A DNA stretch of 64,000 nt, from positions 13,946,014 to 14,010,013 of the forward strand of contig CM028916.1 in NCBI GenBank assembly GCA_016801845.1. The letters are read 5' to 3'. The notes under the pieces are model-generated. The model worked only from the letters and a program-made list of their open reading frames with translations, had not been told where the DNA came from and did no database searches. Below are positions 1-12,400 of this stretch, piece after piece. This DNA is from Polydactylus sextarius. Taxonomy: Eukaryota; Chordata; Actinopteri; Polynemidae. How positions within the stretch are numbered: the stretch's first letter is position 1; every line of letters begins with the position of its first letter. Both the position numbers and the translations under genes were made by a program.

Positions 1-1812
1 AAAATGTAATCGCAGCAGCATGAGAAGCATTTCAGCTGACAAGTTAAAAAACAACTGTCAGTCTGAATTCAAGACAGCCACAACAGCACAAGACACGAAA
101 TCCCTTAAAAAATAAACCGACAAAGACGTCTGCAACATGGTCAGACATAAGATTATGTCTGTTATAGAATACATTTCCTTCGGCCTTTTTAAAATTGTGA
201 TACAGAACACATCTACAAGTAAAAAAGAAAAAACACCTGCACAGAGTATCTAGGGTCAGGTCAGTCTTGTTACCTTGAATGGTATCAGTGGTGGAATGTA
301 ACTATGTATTCAAGCCCCGGAGGTACTTGTACTGTACTTGTGAATTTCATTTTTTTTTTTTTTTTTTTTTTGCTGCTTTATCCTTGTACTTCTCTCGGAT
401 TCAAACAGGGAATGGTATACTTAGTTAATTAGTTAATTTACACATAAAGAAGCACATAAGGATATGATATGATACGATATATGATGCACTGTAATAGACT
501 GAACTGTCCAACAGTGTAACGGTAAGACTGCCACATATTAATCAGTAATAATACTTCATTAATATGTGCCTACATTTTTCAGTTTGATCTTTCAGTATCA
601 CTACTTTGCCAGTACCTGGAACCCATGGTGTGTAAGATTAAAGAGCATCATCAGATACATAAATGTAGTAGCTGTAGTGTTAGACCATACTCCATAATAG
701 CAGGTGAGATAAAGGGATATACCTGCAGCTTTAATATAGCTGTATTTCATATACAGATAATTTCACTTAACTAAACTATGTTGTATTCAACAACTGCAAA
801 TATATTAAGTCTTCTTTCATGTTTGTAATCCAAGAGGTATGTCCTATTTATTATTATCCAACTAAGACACACTTCAGACAGTTTGTGTATCATTAGAATA
901 TGCATTTTTTTAATGCGAAGATGAACATATTTGTATTCACATTAGAACATAAATTAATCTAAATTCAACAAGTATAACTCCGAGTACAAAATACATTCTC
1001 ATCTGAAAATTCCTCTTTGTAAAGTAAAAAAAAAAAAAAAGGCACGATTAATTAGCGCCTGATAGTGCTTGCTGATATGCATCTATTCTAAAAATCCTAT
1101 TGAATCTACTGTACATGTAAGCATTGCTTTGTTTATGTGGAGACTTTCAGCTCTTTGATTTTAACAGGGTACACCATAAAGAGCATTCTTGTTATTGTCT
1201 TTCCTTCAGGAGCTGATGACTGAGCTAATTCGCTTTAGTTTTCAATGCACTGGGGAACACATTGCCAAGCAATGATAAGCTTTGTAGGAAGAGTAGAGAG
1301 ATGGAGGGGGAAGAAAAGCAATGGCATCTATCAGAATTTAAACCTCTTTGCTTGAAACTGTGTTCAAATAATAAAGCAAGCAGCATGTCTTTCCAAGAGA
1401 CTAGGAATAATTTCTGGTTTCAGTGGGGGGTTCATGACTCTGTGTGTATGTGTAAAATATGTCTTGAGGGGATTGGTATAAAGTTAAACTGGGTGAAGTA
1501 GAAATATTTTACTCATCAGCTTTGCAGTCACAGAGTTTGCCTCGGCTAGAACAAAACTGCTGAAGCATTTAGAGAAAATTAACCCCCCATCCTGGCAGCC
1601 AGATGTGACTGGATTCTGATGAGTGCACACGAGTGGGCAGAGAAACCAAGAGACTGTGAAATTCCTGTCAGGCCCGTGTACTGCAGAATGGGCTATTGAC
1701 TGCTTTCTCTATTCCCCTCCATCATTCTTCTTGAACACTGCCATTAATTTCCTCTCCTGCCTTACCAATTCCTTTTCTCTGCCTTCTCTCCCCCTAGCTC
1801 TCTTTGTTGCAG
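1..1812. other. Probable intron of the upstream coiled-coil gene; no exon recognised
   Basis: This AT-rich stretch precedes the first exon I can support. It contains a poly-T run near 350-371 and a poly-A run near 1026-1040. Around 1045-1085 is a homeodomain-type AT-rich patch (GATTAATTAGCG, ATATGCAT). The last 60 bases are a strong polypyrimidine tract leading to the acceptor at 1811-1812. Open frames near 1262-1501 and 1623-1874 have no splice context or familiar composition. Confidence 0.5.
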
Positions 1813-1932
1813 AAGAGGATGCACAAAGCTTTGGTGAAATACTTCAAACAACGCAGCCTCTACAGCCAGGCTGAACTGGACCGGTGCCAGGCTCTCTCTC
1901 AAGAGACCAACCAGAAAATAAAAACAGCCCAG
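1813..1932 (+). CDS. Penultimate exon, coiled-coil gene
   Basis: The acceptor is a pyrimidine tract ending TTGCAG and the donor is CAG|GTATTT. The 120 bases are open in one frame and encode a basic, helix-forming 40-residue segment ending NQKIKTAQ. An alternative acceptor (CCCCTAG) lies 15 bases upstream and would add five residues in frame. Confidence 0.6.
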
Positions 1933-4374
1933 GTATTTGTACATAAACATGTAAAACGGACAGGAAAATCACACAAACTGTCATTTCTTTTAAATGGCAA
2001 ATCCCTTCATTCAACTTTTATCCCAGTCTAGGTATTCTACCGGATGGGAGCGTATTCTTTTGCATACTACAGTAACTCCATGTTATGCGTGGTATTGTTC
2101 GAGCCTCATCCGGCTAGTCGGTTGCCTTGTGTCTCCTTTGCCAAGCAGGGGCAGCCAGGCAAACATCCACCAAGGCTTTGTGCCTCTCTGCTATGGTGGA
2201 GCTAAAGACGCCACTCTTACATTACAGTCTATACATTCACTCATGAGATCACATACTGATGTGATGGATGATGTGTCTACTAGAGTGCCGATGCAGTGAC
2301 CCCATGTCTGGGGCTAGCTCTGCCTCTCAAGATAACTCTATATACACAACACATTGTGTTTGGTCACATTGCATTAACATTTGAGCCTGTTTCCTGTTTA
2401 ATAGGGGAAGATATCTACGCTACAGCTTCCTCTCTGTCAGAGGAATAACCTTCTGTCTGTCTTGCAGAACAGTAGCAGCATATTCTGCAAGGTTGAGAAG
2501 TAAGGATCTTCAATTAGAGGATAATCGGTGTCTAATCTGTGCTGTGACGTGAGATGAGGTCAAAGCGGACAGAGGGACAGTGATGAATCTTTATGAAATG
2601 TCCTGTCCAGCTTTACCACGGAGCCAGGCAGCATGCAACCATACTATGGATCACTTTTTTCCTTTTTACTTCCTCCTCACTTTAAAGAGTGGTGCATCAC
2701 AAACCTAGAACTGGTCATGTTTGTCAGCTGTAGCCAGTGCCGTTTCCTTTTTTTTTTGTAAAAATCCTATTGTGTTTGTGTTGGTCAATGTGTTGTTCAA
2801 CAAAAACTCTCTTATGTTATCAGATATGCTGGAAGCAAAATATGATTAGATAAGACTAGAGGTTTTCAGGGGAGTACCTATTCTAAATGCTATTAAGTGG
2901 CTTCCGTCTCAGTTCCTCCTCCTCTGGCTGCTGACATGTTTTTTGATAGGTCTAGTCCAGACATTACAGGGAACAGCCATGTCTCAACGGCCCAGCCTCA
3001 AAAGGCCCCAGCAGATCACAGCTCAAGGCAGGGAGGAGTGGGGCACAGGGGGAGGAGCTATCAGAGTGCTGCAGAGTGTGAAGGACAAAAGAGCTGGTGT
3101 ATTCAAGCGCACCACACCGTCACCCGTCACAGCTCAGCACAGGGTCCATCAGAGCAGGCAGCATTCACTTTAAACAGGCTCCTCATGAACAGTCCAACTC
3201 ATGGTTTTTCCTCCAAAAAGTACACATGGAGAAAAAGCTTTAGGAAAAAAAAGAAAACCTTTATGAGTTTATGAGCACAGGTAAGCACACAATCTGCATG
3301 ATTACCTAAATATTAAGACCATGAATGTGATCCGTAAAGAAATGCACTAACAGTATGCAGATGGTGAGAATTCATTAGGTATTTTGAGTCAGGACAGTTA
3401 AACACAAAGACCCCAACAGACCACACTTAGATGATGCACAGATTATCATTATCAGTTGCCAGTTTATAAGAAAGAAATTGAGAAATCAATAGAACTGATA
3501 CCAGTTGTAACTGGATTTGAACCAGACTGAATCCTGATGAGGCCTGTACTAATCCATCATGTCCACTTAACCTCACGAGCAGAACATAAGAGAGGTCAGG
3601 TTAGCGCTTTCACGGCTAAGGCGTGCCCGAATCACAAGCCAAATGGCAGTTTTCTTAAAAGTAGCTTGAGGGGAGGAAGGCCGGGGAACCCTAGGGTGGG
3701 TGGGTGGTAGTGGGTGGGGGGAGGGAGTTGGGGGAGCGGCGGGCTGTCATCCTGTTACACTCCTGCCAGAACTGGCAGTTCAGCTTTGTGTTCTGCGAGT
3801 TTACACTAGGGATGGCATAATTGACAATGGCTAACAACGGAGAGCAGTGCAGAGCCTTGTTGAATGGCCAGTAATGATTGGAGCAGACGCCCACTGCCCC
3901 AGTCCCACGGGACAGTAATCCAAGATCCTGTTTCTGATATAATTGTTAGTCAGAGAATTTCTGCATGGCTAGGCCAGTTCAGATTCCCAAGCTGGTTGAC
4001 AGTGCCAGGCAGTTTAATAGAAAAACTGGATGCTGAGGTTTTTAAAACAGAAGAGCACTGAACCTGGACGTGGTTCACCAGGAGCCTCTTTTTCTCCTTC
4101 CCCACAAAAATAAGAACAAGTTGGTACCTTTACTCTCACAATTGTTGGATGCACACAGAGCGAGGTCTCGGTCTTATTGTCTTTTTTATAAAAACAGCGT
4201 TTTCTTAATTAGTCTCTTTTCATTTCTTTTCCGGTATTTAAACAGGATGCGTTGTCAGAAGAAATCCAGCTCATCTCTGCATTCCTACAATCCTTGACAG
4301 ATGACTCTACTACCACTGATGACGGTGAGGTGAACAAACAAGCAAGTCCAGATGCCGCCAGATCGAACGAGTAG
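1813..4374 (+). CDS. 3' end of a coiled-coil protein gene, possibly ccdc178 (partial, last two exons)
   Basis: Two exons join in phase 0: 1813-1932 (40 codons) and 4246-4374 (42 codons plus TAG). The first follows a long pyrimidine tract and encodes a charged, helix-prone segment (KRMHKALVKYFKQRSLYSQA, then ELDRCQALSQETNQ). The second continues DALSEEIQLISAFLQSLTDD and ends in an acidic then polar tail. The heptad-friendly composition suggests the C-terminal end of a coiled-coil protein. In mammals CCDC178 lies upstream of KLHL14 on the same strand, and this gene sits in that position relative to klhl14 here. That synteny is the main reason for the suggested name; I do not recognise the residues independently. 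The 5' part of the gene is left of the window. A candidate polyadenylation signal AATAAA is at 4906-4911. Confidence 0.55.
1933..4245 (+). other. Intron between the two coiled-coil exons
   Basis: No convincing exon seen. It contains a strongly G-rich stretch at 3694-3742 (see findings). An open frame at 2897-3274 lacks splice sites and conserved-looking composition. Confidence 0.5.
3694..3742 (+). other. G-quadruplex-prone G-rich tract
   Basis: Several runs of three or more G are separated by loops of 1-4 bases. It starts with three GGG runs separated by single T residues and continues with GGGTGGGGGG and AGGG. This fits the usual G-quadruplex pattern. It lies inside an intron, on the sense strand of the host gene. 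Confidence 0.6.
4246..4374 (+). CDS. Terminal coding exon, coiled-coil gene
   Basis: The acceptor TTTAAACAG follows a T/C-rich tract. The frame continues in phase 0 and reaches TAG after 42 codons. A G|GTGAGG donor-like site lies at 4325, but reading straight through gives a short polar tail (GEVNKQASPDAARSNE) and a stop. I therefore take this as the last exon; splicing at the donor is the alternative. Confidence 0.55.
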   Translation, partial: DALSEEIQLISAFLQSLTDDSTTTDDGEVNKQASPDAARSNE

Positions 4375-7300
4375 ATGCCTTCAGTTCAAATAGCAGTGTA
4401 ATTGGACATTCACCTGTACCAGACAACTTACTTACCCTAGCACGCTTCACTATTCCCCCCTCTTTACTTGCAGCAAATCCATAACAATGAAACAGGTGAC
4501 TTTCATGCTGCTGTCAGGACTGATCTAATTTTAGCTGGGTGAATGATTGCAATTGGCTTTGCCTCATCAGATAATTAATCTATGTCACCATTAATTGGAA
4601 AAGAGAATAATTACAGGCAGTGTTGACAGAAATTCTACGCTTCTCCAGATTCCAAGATCTAATTACAACTAGTGAAACCCTGTGACCTTAACTAGCACTT
4701 AGTGCACCTTGCCCACCTTGACCACGTCCATGTGAAGACCACTGTCTCTGGGAAGACCCTGTTTTTGTAATCACCCGGCACACTCCTCCACTCTCTTCAC
4801 TCTCCTCACTCTCTGAAAGCTGTCTCCCTCAATCACTTTTCAATATTCAATCTTAATTTTGTGGAAGTTTAGCATTTTCAATGAGCTGGAGATGAATGAT
4901 TAATGAATAAATTTAAATGCTTCATTTTGTCCATGGATCATTAGTTAAGTCCTTTGTGGGAAGGACCTGAGAAAGGAGTGAAAATTATTGAGACATTAGC
5001 CTGAAGCAATCCAGGGGTAAATAGTGTGCACAAAAGGATGTTGTGTGTGCACTATCCACTGGCTTTTCTATAGAACCCTGGGGAAACACTGTTTTCAATT
5101 TGGAATCTTAACTGAATCACATTTAGTACTTGTAGAAAATTGATTTTTGTTTCATCATGTTTCAACAATGTTATACTAATGATAGAAAACACTAATATCT
5201 GCTCCATATAGACTTTAAAAGTTAACTAAACACATTTCTGGATAAGACATGTTGCCTAAATATTATTAATATTCAAGAATTCTCACCAAAAATAATAATC
5301 AAAAAAGTCTGTAATAAATGTCTTCATATAGTTTCTAAAAAAAAAAAAAACAAAAAAAAACCTAAAAGTGTTTTTTTTATATTTTCTATATTTTAAGGGG
5401 TGTCAGTGTTGTCACTTTTAGTCTTCTCTTATATGTGTTGCCCTCTCTGTCTGTCTATGTCTGGTTGATAGAGACGCTGTTGTTTTGTTGATACGCCGGA
5501 TGCCTCTCCTGCTTGTAGAGACAGAAGGGGGCAGTATGGACACAACAACCTTAGAGACACATAATTGAATGGTCCACTTTAGTATTTGACCACAAAGCAT
5601 TTCATTATAGCCTTTCATCTCAAATTAATGATTATTATTATTATTAATTCATTTGAAATGCAAAACAGTATTTATGTTATTTATATACAAAATGGTTTTT
5701 ATATGGATATTAGAATTTTTATTGTCTCTTTAATCTGCAAAAAATCTGCAGTATTTTTCTAGAGGTTTGAACTTACATATACAATATAAAATTGTACACT
5801 GACACACACACAAACTCATATCGACCAGTCACAAAGCCATGATGCCACTAAATCTCCGAAAGTACCTTGAAGAGAAAAATGTTCAGTCCATCCCATATTC
5901 CTTACTGACTAGATGGCAATATCTCAACAGAAAGTGCCTCCCCAACACATTTATCTACTCTCCTCACATCTAATCAATCCTCTATATAAATGAAAGAGAG
6001 CCACAAGTACATGTCATCACATTTATCTGCAGGCGTGCTTCAGAGTGGACACACCTAAATGCTGCTACTCTAAAGAGGCTGAACTGTGGAAAAACTGAAA
6101 GGCTGCTTGACAGCCGAGATGTATTTTCTTTCATGTTAAATGCTTGTTTCAGTATGACGGGGATTGAACACATGGCACAAGCCTCACCGTGGCGTTGTAT
6201 TCTGTGATACATCAAAGCTGGTTTAGCTTTGGCAAAAAAAAAAAAAAAAAAAAAAGCTTTGTAAAAAGCCATATTTGGAAAGGAGACGTAAGGAAACCCT
6301 GTTTTACTGGCAGCATGATTCTCAGTTTCAGCATGGCACCGGCGTGCAGACGATGGACCCGTTTCGTTTGGATTCACTTCGCTGATCGCTTCTGATCGTT
6401 GATGTGAAGCCAAGTGAATCAGAGCAACGTTCTGACTTCTCATGCTAACCAAAATTCTGTTTGGAGATCTTTCTAAAAGCAGGGAAATGCTGGTGTCCAC
6501 TTGAACCGTCCTGTCTTTGTCCATGAGCAAGTAGAGAGTTGAGCCATGGAGCTGATGGAGTCAAGGAAAGAATGTGAGTGGAAAGAGGTGCTACTGTGTC
6601 TAAAATTTCAATGAGGGAAATGCTGCCAAGTTTTTGGAGCACACAAGAGTACATAGGTCTTCTGTTAACATAGAGAGACAAATATGCTCTGTTACATGTG
6701 GTAAACCATTTGTAATATCTTTATCGTTATAATATATTTTCTGTTAAATAATCTTAAACATTGTTCGTTCTCGACAGAATTCAGACAATACAGTTAGGTT
6801 ATTAGGGAGTGTTTTCCTTTAAAGATTAGGAGACTACAGCATCTGTCATTCAGTCATACAGTTTGCTATAACAATACACCGGAACTGTGTGTGTGCCCAG
6901 GTGAGTCTTTAAAGTGGAACTCCACAGAAAACATGCCAAACAAATTTATCAGTATAACAATACATGTTCCTTGTGTTTCCACACTCATTTGATTTCAAAG
7001 ATATTTATCTTAACAGGATAATAATTTGTGAAAGTCTCTGACATTTGTGGCTAGCTAGCATGATAATAAATCCATGGCTTGGAACATTTTTTAGTTAATT
7101 AGAGTCAATCAATCCAAACTTTGCTCACTTACCGGTGTGAAACCGGAGTATAATGAGCAGAAATCAGCATGGTGATTGGAAAACACAAATTACAGCTGTT
7201 AAAGAGAAACTCATCCACTTTTCTTCTGTTGATGCCAATGCCTGCTGTGAGGATTTAAAATTAGCATGGCATTCCTTTAATGGATGTTGAGGGGAAAGTG

Positions 7301-7611
7301 CTCCTCTATAATTAAAAAAAACCTGTTAATATCCTCACAGGCTAAAATAAGAGGAGCGAGTATGATTGCATGACAACTTTCTGAAAGGACATACTGGTCA
7401 GTATTTATTTAACTTAATCATGAGACTAATATTTGTTTTTATTCACAACTACACCCCAGCCACCCCCCGAATCCCCATGCCTACATACAATATGTTCTTT
7501 ATCAGATATGTTAATAATAATGGTTTTTTTTCTGTTTATCTGTATTATGAGGAAATGAAGTAACACTACATAATGATGTGTAACCATAGCAGTGAGGTTG
7601 CTTGCTAGCAC

Positions 7612-7671
7612 TATATATGTGTGTGTGTGTATGTTAATGTATGTATATGTGTGTGTATATATATATGTATG

Positions 7672-7723
<52 letters not shown>
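7612..7723. repeat. Compound (GT)n/(TA)n microsatellite
   Basis: Interrupted GT, TATG and TA dinucleotide repeats over about 110 bases. Open frames on both strands here are repeat artefacts. Confidence 0.9.
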
Positions 7724-7726
<3 letters not shown>

Positions 7727-8416
7727 GTGGGATAGTCTTTGCTATTCAAGCCAGCGTATATCTCTGTGGTCAGGACTACATTCATATTATTCTTGACATA
7801 TTCCATGCACCTTACAGTCATGGTGTAATGATGTGAGTAATAACCTGGTGATGTTAACAGCACCCTACAATAGGACCTTTATCTGATTTAGGCTCCCAGA
7901 CAGTAGTATGATAAGACATGGCTGCCGGTGGTCGCGATGTATATGACCTCACCCCTGGTTGTAATTTCCTCTCAAGAGTTCTTGGAAAGGGAGAGCTTAT
8001 GTTGTTGAGCTCATGTCGTCGGGGCTGGTAACAGCAGCTTGCCATTGTATTAATTATTGTCAGGGAATCCAAGGGGTGTAGATAATACAGAATGCACTGG
8101 TTGGTCCCATTTGTTTCACTTGTCAGTGGAGTGAATAATTGGGAGTGCTGACCATATTAGACACAGAGAATTTCTAAAAGATACGACTCAAACAGTTGCA
8201 ACACAAAAGTATGGCTTGGAAATTAAAAAGCTTAATGTCTGAGAATTTCAAATCAGTATGGAATAATTTGCTGGCTTCCCATTGCCAAAGGAATTTACTG
8301 AAGTTTAACTCCAACAACATTAATTCTGATTCACAGTCAAACATACAGTTTAGAATATTAAGGTAAATTACACAAAACTGTAGAGATCATACACTTTACT
8401 TTTTAACTATTTATTT

Positions 8417-8418
<2 letters not shown>

Positions 8419-8462
<44 letters not shown>
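8419..8462. repeat. (TA)n microsatellite
   Basis: About 22 uninterrupted TA units. Confidence 0.95.
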
Positions 8463-8463
<1 letters not shown>

Positions 8464-8580
8464 CTTAAACAACAATGTACTTACTAAACACATTCGTGTC
8501 AGATATTTTGTACCCCAACTTCTTTCTTTGAAGACTTGAGGAAACTGATACAGTTTTAGTAGAAAGGGGTTGCTAATACA

Positions 8581-8878
8581 ATGGGGCTCATCTTGCAATT
8601 CTCCCAAGGAATAACTATCAGTCCTGCTACAGCAGCTTCAGCGTCCCTAGGTGACCGCGCCACTGAGCCCGTGCTCGCTCCATCGCACCCCACTCCACGC
8701 CTGCTGCCACCCTGAAGGTAGATGCATCACGCTGGGGAGACTGCGCAACAGCAGCCCCCCCACCCCTCTCTCCCTCCAGCCCCCAAACCTCCTCCACGGC
8801 ACAGTGGCCTCCTGCGGCCCCTACACATATCTGGTCTCCACTACAGCCCCGATCCTAACAGCCCAGACTCTCCCTCAG
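8581..8878 (+). other. GC-rich island resembling a decayed or orphan exon
   Basis: This GC-rich block stands out from AT-rich surroundings and ends in a textbook donor (CCCTCAG|GTGAGT). One frame reads from ATG 8581 through a Ser/Ala/Pro-rich peptide ending PRLLPP, meets TGA (8710-8712) and TAG (8719-8721), then continues from ATG 8722 as a Pro-rich peptide (LHYSPDPNSPDSPS) to the donor. A second frame is open from 8651 to the donor. The composition looks like a disordered coding region, but the stops and lack of a partner exon mean it may be a broken exon, a non-coding RNA exon, or chance. Confidence 0.2.
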
Positions 8879-8953
8879 GTGAGTCTCCATACCACCTCCA
8901 TGTCTCCTCCCACCTGAACTGCACAACTGGCATCCTTTTGTCATTTGAGAATG

Positions 8954-8986
<33 letters not shown>

Positions 8987-11900
8987 CTCCTGTGCTCACT
9001 CTGGAGGGGACACCGCCTGTTCCTTTCTGCTCACCTCCCGGCTGCCGGCTGACTCTGTGAGCCGTGTCTGTGGTGGCTACGCCATGTGTGGGGATCTAGG
9101 GGTTTAAAACAGCAGGCCTCCCATACTCCCTGAATGGCAAATATAAGTGCTTCCAATTTATTACACAGTGGACGTTTTATGAATCATCTCTGACTAAGTT
9201 TGATCTGAGATGACAAGTATACGCTAATCAGTCCCAGTATCAAAATATATGTTAGAAAAATATATGTACCTCATCAAGTAAACACGCGACTGCATCCGTT
9301 TAAATTTCCAAATTCCTCACTGCTGATAACCCACAGCTGTTCTTACAAATGCTGCACTTCACCTGACCCTTTCACTTTCTCCTCACCTATATAAATTAAA
9401 GCTGTGCTTGGAGTTAACTCATTCGTTCCTCTCATGTCGAAACTACTCTCAGGAGATGATGAACTGCTGCAACCATCGCTATAGACAGACAGTTACAGTA
9501 AGAGTTTACTGGGACTCTGGAACAGGGAGTCCCAATCAAAACCCCATAACACTGTTACAATATCCACTGTATAGTAACTGTTTTCATACCCAAAGGAATC
9601 ATATAATGTTACAGTATCATTTCACACATAACTGTGAACTATTCTAAGCTCAGACACAAACACAGAGATGGATGTTTAATCAAAATAGCCCTGCTTGTAA
9701 TAAGACACACAGTTTATATGAATTTGGGGGTGGTCTTTCATTTAAATAAAACTGCTGAAACTGCTGCTGAAAGCTTTATAATTTGGTGTTTATTTATTAA
9801 TTAATTTAGTGGTTATTGCTATAACCTGCAGTTTGCATTAATTTACTTTCACTAAAGTCTTATTCAAGAGGCTCCCTGCAGCATTTTCCTGTTTTCTCCC
9901 TTTTTAATATAATTTTTTAAGCTGAATAAAAAGGCTTCAAACTACAACACTTTTACTAAAACACAAATTACAACTTTCACTTTATAGATTGCTATACCAC
10001 ACCACACTTAGTTAACAAAATATTTTACAAACAAGATGATATCACCCTCTCCATGATATTAATATGATATGTTCTCTGATCTGTAAACAGCTGGTTATCT
10101 TGCTTTTCCACGATAAGAAAAACTGCTGAGGATTTACGCTTGGTGAGCACATTTGGGCTGAATCTTTCACACGTCACAAATTGCAGATGGGAAGCAGTGA
10201 TCTTGAACAGCCGATCACATTTCCGTGACCATCTGACACCTTCCATTTAGGAAAATAATACTTTCTATCTTAGCATACCCCTCTGCAGCAGCCAGCAAAA
10301 GGAATTATGCCTGGTAGACTTTGCTATTCACAACTTTGGTGCTTCTCCTTTTGTTTTGTTTCATTGCACTGATTAAATTAAATGCTCACTCTTTAATCAG
10401 TTATTCAAAGCCACAGTAACATCTACAGTTTCTATTGTTTAGTTTTTATTTTTGCGTGTGTCGTTATATGCATAAAGCTGTTGTGTTATAAGCAGTGAGG
10501 AAATGTTCTGTAATATAAACATTACACACAAAGTTGTGTAGATACAGAGGATAAAATAAGGAGCTTATTACTGCACTGTAAGGAGGAGATGGTCAGTGAC
10601 TGGGATCTTTGTGTACCTTTTTTCTTAAACAGTATCTCCTTAAAAACTCATGTTTTGACAGAACTATAGTATTTAAATCACGTAACAGTTGTTATTTACT
10701 CTAATATCTTCCTCTCTTGTGTTGCTAGAATATTAAGGACAAAAAAAAAAAAAAAAGACTTTTTACCCATAGAGGTAGATATGGTATCTGAGTAATATGA
10801 CAGATAAATATGAGTTGGGTTAACTGGTACAGAGAGTTGTAAATCACTGTAGTGTGATTCTTTGTCTCAAAGGGTTTAATTAGTCTAGAAATTCTTCTCT
10901 TATCTGATGACCCCCCCTCCCTCTGCACACTGCAACAACTTACAACCATAAACGCCCTGCAATCTGAAGACCAGTGGCCTCAGGAGACTGAGTTGCTACA
11001 AAGAGCTGAAAGAGTTGGAAATGGTCATTTTATTGCGTTAGAATAGCTCGCTCGAGACTTGGGTAATGTAGTGCTAACACAGAGCTGGTAACGATAACAG
11101 TATGTGACTCCGAAGTGAAAGAAAAGTGAACTACTGTAATGCGCTGCAGTGACAAGTGATTTGAAAACGAGGCAACACAATAATAATAATAATAGTAAAC
11201 AATCACACAAACTGTTTTCTTAGTTGTTTCAAACCACTAATTAATGCCACAGTATTACAGTTTTCCTTCAGTGGTGATAATAATTTGAGATGCAGCGCAC
11301 AATCTAATCAGTCATCTCACACAGTTCATGTAGAATGGATTTGTTCAGTATAACTACAAGTGGAGGCTACGTGGGCTTGTCAAACACTCAAACCCTCAAA
11401 CAATATTCTGGTTCCATCTATTATAAATGCTGCCTATATGTGGCCTGTTATTGCTTCAACGGTAGCATGGTGTTGCTCTATTTCATAGTACATGAACAAA
11501 CCCATTTATCCTTATCTGTCATTTCATAACTTGTGAGGTATCTGTCACTTCTGGTCCCATGGGAGACCTGCATGTAAGGTTTTTTTTTTTACTCTAATTG
11601 AGCTCTTTATTTAATTGACAGTTTATTCTGTCCTAATAAGTCCCATCGAACAGAGTTTGATTGGATTTGCAAGTAAGTTATATGTGCTTGTTTTGAACCC
11701 ACAACCACCCAGTAGCGACAACCCACTAATGATTAGGATTGCATTACCTGATTATACTGTCTTAATTTAGATAATGAGACCAGACGTCTTTATATCCAAG
11801 TTTAAAAGATGTCGGTATTTACCCGTTTGCATTGAAGTAAATAAAGTGACATACTGGTAACTCGACTTATGGTAGAGCTAAATGGCTGGGAGCTTAGTTT

Positions 11901-12400
11901 ATTGTTTGTTTGTGGTGGAGTGCTTTATGTAACTGATAAGGTCAAGTAGATCTTCACATCTTGTAAAAGTTGAGCGGGAGGAGAGGAAGTGCACAGGTAT
12001 GTTGAATCTAAATATATGACCAAGACTTTCACATACAACACACCACTGTGCACTGATGGATGTTGTATTAGGTTTCAGCCCTTTGTGTTTACAGGCCTGC
12101 AGCTAGGCCTCCAGGTTGTGAGACAATGACCTGATCAGACATGATAATAGTACATGAAAACACAGTATATATAGTCTTAGACTTTATTTCCCTGTGTTTT
12201 ATTTTATAACTTTACATCACTTTGGTGATGTGTTGCGTTTTATGGTGTATTTGGCCTGGTGCTTTTTTTCTCACATGGCAATGGAAAAGATAAGGTTTGT
12301 TTGTTTTTGTTTTAATGTGCTTTGATTCAACATTATAAACATAGCAAGGACATTAAGGTGCATATAGGATTTCTAATACAGATGCAAAACTTGAGTTTGT
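8879..12400. other. Intergenic DNA upstream of klhl14
   Basis: There is a (CA)n microsatellite at 8955-8984, followed by a short GC-rich stretch to about 9060. Beyond that it is AT-rich sequence with a poly-A run near 10741-10756. No exon with both splice sites was seen. Confidence 0.5.
8955..8984. repeat. (CA)n microsatellite
   Basis: About 15 CA units. Confidence 0.95.

Larger units (their letters stand above)
4375..8580. other. 3'UTR and intergenic DNA
   Basis: A possible polyadenylation signal AATAAA is at 4906-4911. Around 4545-4625 is a homeodomain-site-rich patch (ATTGCAATTGG, ATAATTAATC, ATTAATTGG) that could be a conserved non-coding element. Poly-A runs occur near 5339-5350 and 6234-6254, and TA-rich microsatellites at 7612-7723 and 8419-8462. 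No gene seen. Confidence 0.5.

Noticed and set aside
2897..3274. 125-residue plus-strand open frame
   Set aside because: No splice sites at the ends, a low-complexity Lys-rich tail, and it lies in an intron.
5982..6530. Minus-strand 182-residue open frame
   Set aside because: It reads through a poly-A/T run (a Phe run), has no splice or promoter context, and its composition is not protein-like.
7426..7863. Minus-strand 145-residue open frame
   Set aside because: The centre is a TA/GT microsatellite giving Tyr-Ile repeats.
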